The translations under genes were made by a program, and so were the position numbers. This document shows positions 23,283 through 28,337 of a DNA stretch of 28,337 nucleotides, piece by piece. The DNA comes from Scatosoma sp045614565. Lineage in GTDB: Bacteria > Bacillota > Clostridia > Christensenellales > Borkfalkiaceae. Position 1 is the first letter of the stretch. Each line of letters starts with the position of its first letter. The DNA lies in NCBI GenBank assembly GCA_045614565.1, contig JAZLDG010000082.1, positions 1 to 28,337 on the forward strand, in the 5' to 3' direction. The notes under the pieces are model-generated. The model made no database searches. It was not told the DNA's origin and saw only the letters and a program-made list of their open reading frames with translations.

Positions 23283-23379
23283 TACACATTTATCGGATGT
23301 ATCATTTAAATGGTAGAACACTCATTTTATAAAAAAGTTTTTTTAAATATTTTTTAAATAAAAAAGAATCCTTATAAAA

Positions 23380-23478
23380 AGATGTTAAAAACTTGTAATA
23401 AAGATTCTTATAGGATGTTTTTAAGTTGTTTTCAGGATGCTTTTGGGATGTTTGGAAGATGTTCAAAAGCTGTTAAAA
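23380..23478 (+). repeat. Right array of 11-bp degenerate tandem repeats
   Basis: Nine consecutive 11-base units start at 23380, 23391, 23402, 23413, 23424, 23435, 23446, 23457 and 23468. The last six share the pattern R-G-N-T-G-Y-T with consensus GGATGTTTTNA. The unit AGATGTTAAAA (23380) nearly matches the AAAAGATGTT units of the left array on its minus strand, so the two arrays point outward towards their own element ends. The gene-free stretch 23169-23684 otherwise holds the operon promoter (23274), an outward promoter (23525) and arm-site repeats (23560). Confidence 0.75.
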
Positions 23479-23524
23479 ACCTGCTTATTTTTTTACTTTT
23501 TTCGGGTGCGGCGGCGGTTATTTC

Positions 23525-23553
23525 TTGACATTTTCGCGCGGATTTGGTATAAT
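23525..23553 (+). promoter_or_regulatory. Perfect consensus promoter pointing out through attR
   Basis: -35 TTGACA (23525-23530), a 17-base spacer and -10 TATAAT (23548-23553). The start point should be near 23560, right at the first AGGTCAAC repeat, so a protein bound there could block it. In the integrated state it reads through attR into the terminator at 23731. In the circular form it would face the integrase gene. Confidence 0.85.
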
Positions 23554-23559
23554 ATAATC

Positions 23560-23588
23560 AGGTCAACAGTTAGGTCAAATAGGTCAAC
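23560..23588 (+). repeat. Right-end AGGTCAAC repeats, probable integrase arm sites
   Basis: AGGTCAAC occurs at 23560-23567 and 23581-23588, with a 7-base match AGGTCAA at 23572-23578. All are in the same orientation as the pair near attL (13231, 13243), and the last copy is 96 bases from the attachment core. Confidence 0.65.
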
Positions 23589-23684
23589 AAAATGGCTGTT
23601 GATACTTCAAATTTTATTCGCGGATGATGCGGAGTTCCTTTATTTTAAAGGCTTTCAGCGTTTTGGTGATATACTTGGCGATAT

Positions 23685-23730
23685 TTAGGGACCAAAAGGT
23701 CGTGGGTTCAAGTCCCGTCGCCTCAACCAA
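23685..23730 (+). repeat. attR: right copy of the 46-bp attachment repeat (orphan tRNA-Pro 3' half)
   Basis: It is identical to 13116-13161. It holds the original chromosomal 3' half of tRNA-Pro, cut off from its 5' half by the insertion, so it is not a functional tRNA gene. Confidence 0.93.
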
Positions 23731-23767
23731 AAATACGGTATGCCCGTTAGGGTGTGCCGTATTTTTT
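23731..23767 (+). terminator. Original tRNA-Pro terminator, displaced by the insertion
   Basis: A 15-bp stem with three G-U pairs (23731-23745 with 23750-23764), loop GTTA, then T-rich. It directly follows the orphan tRNA half, where the uninterrupted tRNA gene would have ended. Confidence 0.85.
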
Positions 23768-23808
23768 ATTTCGGCGACGGCACTTTGTAATACCTGTAGA
23801 ATAACAAA

Positions 23809-23850
23809 CTACCGCAGGCGGGAATTATTCCCGCCTGCGGTAGAATTATT
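23809..23850 (+). terminator. Strong orphan hairpin
   Basis: A perfect 15-bp G+C-rich stem (CTACCGCAGGCGGGA, 23809-23823, with 23829-23843) with a 5-base loop is followed by AATTATTTTT. No gene ends here on the plus strand. The gap 23731-24088 has no plausible gene; apart from this hairpin, its neighbours and the promoter at 24027 I see nothing in it. Confidence 0.65.
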
Positions 23851-23863
23851 TTTGAAATAAAAA

Positions 23864-23884
23864 AGAATGGGATAAACCCGTTCT
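23864..23884 (-). terminator. Possible minus-strand terminator
   Basis: An 8-bp stem with one wobble pair (AGAATGGG / CCCGTTCT) is followed on the minus strand by TTTTTTATTT. No minus-strand gene feeds it within the window, so it may be a relic. Confidence 0.4.
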
Positions 23885-24026
23885 AACGTTAACCGACTTA
23901 CAAGATAAATTATCTATGCGCATTCTTATTATATGACATATATTTCTAAAAATCAAGTAAAAAGATGGTATTCTTTAAGATTATTTGAAACGAGTTTTGA
24001 ATTACCGTAAGCGATTGTTAAAATAC

Positions 24027-24055
24027 TTGCAAAAAACAATTTGATGTGATATAAT
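24027..24055 (+). promoter_or_regulatory. Promoter of the M50-like gene
   Basis: -35 TTGCAA (24027-24032), a 17-base spacer and -10 TATAAT (24050-24055), about 33 bases before the chosen ATG. Confidence 0.7.
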
Positions 24056-24088
24056 ATATATATCGAAAAGAAAGGAGCGTTGAAAATT

Positions 24089-24898
24089 ATGAACTTTGGC
24101 GATTTTCTTCTTTACTATTTAGAAATTTTGCTGTATACCTTGGGGCTTTTGATTGTTTGCGGTTTGGTCGCGGAGCTGTTACGGCGGCTGTTCAGCTATT
24201 TAATCGGTAATTCACTCGGTTATAAAGCGATTATCGCGACGGCGTGGATCGGTACGCCCGTGCACGAAATCGGACACGCGTTGATGTGTATTATTTTCGG
24301 GCATAAAATCGTGGATATGAAGCTGTATCAATTCGATCCCGATTCGGGTACGCTCGGTTACGTGCAACACTCGCACAATCCCCGTAACCTTTATCAAAAA
24401 TTAGGCAACTTATTTATCGGTATGGGACCGATTTTCAGTGGTATCGGCGTTATTACGCTCGTATTATTCCTGTGCTTCCCGAGTGCGTTTAACACTTTCT
24501 TTACGCAAGCGTTTGGCGCGGTGAGCGGTGGTGACTTTACGCAAGCGCTTTCGCAAGCGTGGCAGTTACCCGTAAATATGTTTACGGGCGGGGAAGAATG
24601 GTGGATGAAGCTGATCGGTTTTATCGTTATTTTCTCAGTAACGATGCACGTTACGTTAAGTCCTGCGGATATCAAAAACAGCCTTGGCGGTTTGGGCCTT
24701 TATTTGCTTTTGGCGTTGGCGTTTGCGGGCATCTCGATGATTTTTGGGGTGGGCTTCGTGGCTGACGTACGCGAAGCGTTACAAATCTTTGCGTTGTATT
24801 GCGGTGTTTTGTATCTCGTCTTTTACATCTTCGCTGCGGCGATTTTGCTTCTTTCTTTGATTATTTTCATCTTGAAAAAAGTACTTACGAGAAGATAA
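24089..24898 (+). CDS. M50-like membrane zinc metalloprotease
   Basis: This 269-residue integral membrane protein has about six hydrophobic helices. The metalloprotease motif H59-E60-I-G-H63 (PVHEIGHALMCIIFGH) follows the first helices, as in site-2-protease-like M50 peptidases and their relatives. A short loop (YQFDPDSGTLGYVQHSHNP, about 80-98) lies next; it includes the D-P-x-x-G pattern seen in some related membrane proteins. A second conserved metal-ligand motif (NxxPxxxxDG type) typical of M50 is not evident, so activity is uncertain and it may be a non-classical member. The ATG at 24089 was chosen because AAAGGAG lies 12 bases upstream; a TTG at 24080 is too close to that site. It is monocistronic, with its own promoter and terminator. 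Confidence 0.7.
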   Translation: MNFGDFLLYYLEILLYTLGLLIVCGLVAELLRRLFSYLIGNSLGYKAIIATAWIGTPVHEIGHALMCIIFGHKIVDMKLYQFDPDSGTLGYVQHSHNPRNLYQKLGNLFIGMGPIFSGIGVITLVLFLCFPSAFNTFFTQAFGAVSGGDFTQALSQAWQLPVNMFTGGEEWWMKLIGFIVIFSVTMHVTLSPADIKNSLGGLGLYLLLALAFAGISMIFGVGFVADVREALQIFALYCGVLYLVFYIFAAAILLLSLIIFILKKVLTRR

Positions 24899-24911
24899 AT
24901 TATATAAACGA

Positions 24912-24939
24912 ACGCGGCGTGCAGGAATGCACGCCGCGT
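24912..24939. terminator. Bidirectional terminator between the M50-like and nifJ genes
   Basis: A perfect 12-bp stem ACGCGGCGTGCA / TGCACGCCGCGT with loop GGAA has additional AAAC/GTTT pairing potential outside it. It lies between convergent genes. Confidence 0.9.
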
Positions 24940-24945
24940 AGTTTA

Positions 24946-27900
24946 TTACTCTTTTGCAAGAATTTTTGTAAGTCGCTCTAAAAATTCCAAGCGTTTTTTG
25001 CTGTTTTCTTCTGCTTGTGCAAACAAGGTTTGGGCAATTTCGGGTTTGGATTTTTGCAGGGAAGCAAAACGGTTTTCTCCCGCAAGGAAGTCTTGAAAAT
25101 CCGCGGTAGGGGCTTTGCTGTCCAGCGTTAAAGGCGTTTCCTTTCGCGGATCGAAACGGAACAAGGGGAAATACCCGCTTTCCACCGCTCGCTTTTCTTC
25201 TTCCATACACTTGCTCATATGCACACCGTGCGATATACAGGGCGAATACGCAATAATCAGCGACGGACCTTCGTAGCTTTCCGCTTCGGTGAGCGCGTTC
25301 AAAAACTGTTGCTTATTTGCGCCTATGGACACTTGTGCAACGTACACGTTTCCATACGTCATTGCCATAAGCCCAAGTTCTTTCTTTTTAGAACGTTTCC
25401 CCGCGGTGGCAAACCGCGCGACTGCGCCAAGCGGCGTAGATTTGGAAGCCTGCCCGCCCGTGTTGGAATACACTTCGGAATCGAGTACCAAAATATTCAC
25501 GTTTTCTTGGCTTGCAAGCACGTGATCTAATCCGCCGTACCCTATATCATACGCCCAACCGTCGCCGCCGATGATCCAAATCGAGCGGTTTTCTTTATCT
25601 TGCATTTGGCAGGCAAGCCGCATACCCAACCCAAATTCCGCGTTGTCTTCAAAAAGTGAGTTCGCCCAAGCAGGACCTTTCCCGTCCTTGTTGACCGTAT
25701 ACGGGCAGGTCGGCGCGGACCCGCCGTAGATTGACGAACACCCCGTCGCGTTCGCGATAATCATTCTATCTCCGAAAAGCTGGGTTAAAACCTTGATATA
25801 CGGCGTTTCGCCACAACCCGCGCAAGCGTAGGAAAATTCAAAAAGCGGTTGTTTGAACTGACTGCCCTTGACGGTCGTGGGCTTGAAAACGCTCGTATCG
25901 GCAAGCGTGGCGTTTTGCGCGTATTCCCAGTTTTGTCCTTCGTTTGGCATCAGCTCCGATTTAGGCCGCATTACGAGCGCTTTTTCTTTGGCGGGACAAA
26001 CTTCGGCGCATACCCCGCAGCCCATACAGTCGTGCGCGGCAACCTGTACGCGGAAACGCACGTCCGTCAACCCTTTTGCTGGTACAGTGACAAAGCTTTC
26101 GGGCGCGTTTTCAAGGCGTTGTAGTGCGAACGGACGAATGGTTGCGTGCGGGCATACGAACGAGCATTGATTGCATTGTATACAGTTTTCGGGTATCCAT
26201 TGCGGAAGTAAAAAGGCTACGCCGTGTTTTTCTAATCGAGTGGTGGAAGTGGGTACGCTTCCGTCGGGCGCAAAAGCAGAAGTGGGCAAATCGTCGCCGC
26301 GGAGCGACAAAACGGGTAAAATAAAATCTTGGAAATATTCGTCCTTGGGTCTTGCAAGGGGCGTTCCGCCGTCCGTCGCCGTTAGCCAAGCATCGGGGTA
26401 TTCGATTTTTTTAATCGCTTCTTGCGTTCTATCCACGGCGGCAACGTTCATTCGTACCACCGCTTCGCCCTTGCGTGCGAATTTTTTGCTCAATTCTTCT
26501 TTTAGATATCCGATCGCTTTTTCACTAGGCATAATTTGGGAATTGAGATAGAAAAAAGCCGCTTGCATAATCGTACTCGTTCTGCCGCTCAATCCCACTT
26601 CGTTGGCGATTTTTGTCGCGTCGATCACGAAAAGCGAGATATTTTTTTGCGCGATTTCGCGTTTATAGCTGGGGGGCAGGTATGCGTTTAGGCTGTCCAA
26701 ATCGGTATGCGGGCAGTTGAGAAGAAATACGCCGCCGTCTTTCAAACTTCGTAGCATTTCGTATCGAGCGGGATAGGACGGATTGTGACAAGCGACAAAG
26801 TCCGCTTCGTCGATTAAATAGGGGGCGTGGATAGGAGAACGACCAAAGCGCAGGTGAGAAATGGTTGCCCCGCCTGATTTTTTGGAATCGTAACAAAAAT
26901 ACGCTTGCACGAAAAGCTCGGTACGCTCGCCGATAATTTTAATAGAGTTCTTGTTTGCACCCACCGTTCCGTCCGAGCCAAGCCCGAAAAATTGACAAGC
27001 TACGCAGTCCTTGGGCGTGGCGGAAAATTTTTCGTTAACGGTAAGCGAAGTGTGCGTGCGGTCGTCGGTAATCCCAACTGTGAAATGATTTTTAGGGGGT
27101 TCGCTTTGCAGGTTTTGAAAAACGGCGTACGCGCAAGACGGCGTAAATTCCTTTAAGCCCAGCCCGTATCTACCGCCGATGACCCGAATGTCCGTGCGCC
27201 CGTTTTCGTATAACGCGCTTTGCACGTCGAGATAGAGCGGCTCGCCAAGCGCACCCGCTTCTTTCGTTCTATCTAACACGGCAATCCGTTTACAAGTTTT
27301 CGGAATTACCGAAAGGAAGGCTTCCGCGGAGAAAGGACGGTAAAGACGGACCTTGATAACGCCTGTTTTTGCGCCTTGTTCGTTCAATTTTTTCACGGTT
27401 TCTTCGACCGTTTCGCCGCCGCTACCCATAATCACGAATACGCTTTCCGCGTCCGTAGCACCGCAATAATCGAATAGACGGTATTCTCTACCCGTAAGAG
27501 TCGCCACCTTTTGCATCGTTTCTTGCACGATTTGTGGAAGAGCGAGATAATAGGCGTTTGCCGCTTCGCGGTTTTGGAAATAGACGTCGGGGTTTTGCGC
27601 CGTGCCCCGTTGTATAGGTTTTTCAGAGTCAAGCGCACGTTCGCGAAAAGCGCGAATATCGTCGTCGCTTACGAGCGAACGCATTTCTTCGTAGTCAAGC
27701 GTTTGGATTTTATTCACTTCGTGGGAAGTTCTAAATCCGTCGAAAAAATGCAAAAAGGGTACGCGGGCGCGTAAGGTGGCAAGATGCGCGACGAACGCGA
27801 GATCGTGGACTTCCTGCACCGAAGCGGAAGCAAGCATAGCAAACCCCGTTTGCCTACACGCCATTACGTCTTGATGATCGCCGAAAATGCTTAACGCGTG

Positions 27901-28248
27901 TGTAGCGAGCGCGCGTGCGCTGACGTGGAATACGGTAGGGAGAAGCTCGCCTGCAATTTTGAACATATTGGGTTGCATCAAAAGCAAACCCTGACTGCAA
28001 GTATAGGTAGTCGCGAGCGCGCCGCAGGTGAGGGCGCCGTGCAACGCGCCTGCTGCGCCGGCTTCCGATTGCATTTCCACGACTTTGGGTACGACGCCAA
28101 ACATATTTTGTTTTTGTGCCGTCGCCCATTCGTCGGCAAGCTCCGCCATAGGCGAAGACGGGGTGATAGGGTAGATAACCGCGAGTTCACAAAAAGCGTA
28201 GGAAACGTGCGCGGCAGCCGCGTTTCCGTCGATCGTCATCGTTTTCAT
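24946..28248 (-). CDS. nifJ: Pyruvate:ferredoxin (flavodoxin) oxidoreductase
   Basis: This 1100-residue single-chain enzyme decarboxylates pyruvate to acetyl-CoA and CO2 with reduction of ferredoxin. Domains in order: the pyrimidine-binding domain with YPITPSSPM (26-34), the transketolase-C-like domain (about 260-400), the gamma-type domain (about 415-590), and a 2x[4Fe-4S] ferredoxin domain with C689, C692, C695, C699 and C741, C744, C747, C751. The TPP-binding domain has the proximal-cluster cysteines C809, C812 and C837, plus GDG (895-897) to N929 for Mg-TPP. All cluster and cofactor residues are present. It is a little shorter than the usual 1170-1200 residues, mainly at the C-terminus. 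The start gives the expected MKTMTIDGNAAAAHV N-terminus, but no Shine-Dalgarno precedes it. With NfnAB it forms the core of ferredoxin-based fermentation. Confidence 0.96.
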   Translation of the reverse strand: MKTMTIDGNAAAAHVSYAFCELAVIYPITPSSPMAELADEWATAQKQNMFGVVPKVVEMQSEAGAAGALHGALTCGALATTYTCSQGLLLMQPNMFKIAGELLPTVFHVSARALATHALSIFGDHQDVMACRQTGFAMLASASVQEVHDLAFVAHLATLRARVPFLHFFDGFRTSHEVNKIQTLDYEEMRSLVSDDDIRAFRERALDSEKPIQRGTAQNPDVYFQNREAANAYYLALPQIVQETMQKVATLTGREYRLFDYCGATDAESVFVIMGSGGETVEETVKKLNEQGAKTGVIKVRLYRPFSAEAFLSVIPKTCKRIAVLDRTKEAGALGEPLYLDVQSALYENGRTDIRVIGGRYGLGLKEFTPSCAYAVFQNLQSEPPKNHFTVGITDDRTHTSLTVNEKFSATPKDCVACQFFGLGSDGTVGANKNSIKIIGERTELFVQAYFCYDSKKSGGATISHLRFGRSPIHAPYLIDEADFVACHNPSYPARYEMLRSLKDGGVFLLNCPHTDLDSLNAYLPPSYKREIAQKNISLFVIDATKIANEVGLSGRTSTIMQAAFFYLNSQIMPSEKAIGYLKEELSKKFARKGEAVVRMNVAAVDRTQEAIKKIEYPDAWLTATDGGTPLARPKDEYFQDFILPVLSLRGDDLPTSAFAPDGSVPTSTTRLEKHGVAFLLPQWIPENCIQCNQCSFVCPHATIRPFALQRLENAPESFVTVPAKGLTDVRFRVQVAAHDCMGCGVCAEVCPAKEKALVMRPKSELMPNEGQNWEYAQNATLADTSVFKPTTVKGSQFKQPLFEFSYACAGCGETPYIKVLTQLFGDRMIIANATGCSSIYGGSAPTCPYTVNKDGKGPAWANSLFEDNAEFGLGMRLACQMQDKENRSIWIIGGDGWAYDIGYGGLDHVLASQENVNILVLDSEVYSNTGGQASKSTPLGAVARFATAGKRSKKKELGLMAMTYGNVYVAQVSIGANKQQFLNALTEAESYEGPSLIIAYSPCISHGVHMSKCMEEEKRAVESGYFPLFRFDPRKETPLTLDSKAPTADFQDFLAGENRFASLQKSKPEIAQTLFAQAEENSKKRLEFLERLTKILAKE

Positions 28249-28280
28249 AATAGCAGTATATTCGTTTTTATAAGAAAAAA

Positions 28281-28301
28281 ACCTTTCTTTTTTAGAAAGG
28301 T
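28281..28301 (-). terminator. Hairpin with T run upstream of nifJ
   Basis: An 8-bp stem ACCTTTCT / AGAAAGGT is followed on the minus strand by a run of T, 33 bases before the nifJ start. It could end the transcript of the neighbouring gene or attenuate nifJ. A TATACT box lies between it and the start codon. Confidence 0.55.
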
Positions 28302-28307
28302 AAAAAA

Positions 28308-28335
28308 ACGCCGCGGGCTTATTTGCCCGCGGCGT
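28308..28335 (-). terminator. Terminator of a gene beyond the right edge
   Basis: A perfect 11-bp stem ACGCCGCGGGC / GCCCGCGGCGT (28308-28318 with 28325-28335) is followed on the minus strand by a T run. Confidence 0.85.
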
Positions 28336-28337
28336 AG

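Larger units (their letters stand above)
13116..23730. mobile_element. 10.6-kb integrative element in tRNA-Pro with restriction-modification cargo
   Basis: Perfect 46-bp direct repeats at 13116-13161 and 23685-23730 copy the 3' end of tRNA-Pro and set a unit of 10,569 bp. A tyrosine integrase gene lies next to the left repeat, as in tRNA-targeting islands. The interior is visibly richer in A+T than the flanks from about 14,465 to 23,500. Cargo in order: integrase, AlbA_2 protein, XRE controller, fused methyltransferase, AlwI-type nuclease, WYL regulator, coiled-coil protein, winged-helix protein and three paralogs. No relaxase, FtsK/VirD4-like protein, primase or phage structural gene is recognisable. 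It may therefore be a non-autonomous island, a minimal mobilizable unit or a phage satellite, moved with helper functions. The exact crossover within the 46 bp cannot be read. Confidence 0.93.

Noticed and set aside
13116..23730. Integrative conjugative element or prophage
   Set aside because: No relaxase, coupling protein, type IV secretion, capsid, portal or terminase gene is recognisable.
23624..23860. Open frame across attR
   Set aside because: It has no ribosome site and mostly translates the tRNA remnant and terminator hairpins.

Overview
The window looks like the chromosome of a strictly anaerobic, low-to-mid G+C Bacillota, most likely a Clostridia lineage. This rests on pyruvate:ferredoxin oxidoreductase, the electron-bifurcating NfnAB pair, an FprA-type flavodiiron protein with rubredoxin, strong Shine-Dalgarno sites (AAGGAG) and consensus sigma-A promoters. 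The assignment is an inference from gene content; no rRNA is present to name the species.

Left chromosomal arm (1-13083): a broken or chimeric CapD-like membrane protein cut by the window edge; an O2/NO-detoxification operon (fprA, rubredoxin, BFD-like 2Fe-2S protein); a GH13 oligo-1,6-glucosidase facing left; a 910-residue UvrD-type helicase with a zinc-ribbon-like insert and a DEDDh exonuclease domain embedded in it; a CPA2-type cation/H+ antiporter; nfnA-nfnB behind a perfect promoter; and a large YfhO-family membrane protein. A tRNA-Pro gene with its own promoter follows.

Central accessory region (13116-23730): a 10,569-bp integrative element inserted in the 3' half of the tRNA-Pro gene. 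The evidence is a perfect 46-bp direct repeat of the tRNA 3' end at both boundaries, a tyrosine integrase next to the left boundary, and short AGGTCAAC repeats inside both ends that look like integrase arm sites. The cargo is a defence-type module: a Schlafen/AlbA_2 protein, an XRE controller, a fused double adenine methyltransferase, an AlwI-family type IIS endonuclease and a WYL regulator. Next to it lie a small coiled-coil protein behind a structured leader and an operon of three tandem paralogous small proteins of unknown function followed by a winged-helix protein. Both ends carry arrays of 11-bp degenerate tandem repeats in opposite orientation. A perfect sigma-A promoter near the right end points through the attachment site and would face the integrase once the element is circular. 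No relaxase, coupling protein or phage structural gene is visible.

Right chromosomal arm (23731-28337): the tRNA terminator displaced by the insertion, an apparently gene-free stretch with strong hairpins, an M50-like membrane metalloprotease, and a 1100-residue pyruvate:ferredoxin oxidoreductase facing left. PFOR, NfnAB and the FprA/rubredoxin operon fit one fermentative redox economy: PFOR reduces ferredoxin, NfnAB interconverts reduced ferredoxin, NADH and NADPH, and FprA uses reducing power through rubredoxin to remove O2 or NO.

The best candidates for undescribed biology are the inverted 11-bp arrays, the tandem paralog family with its winged-helix partner, the paired hairpins around the coiled-coil gene, and the promoter arrangement at the attachment site.
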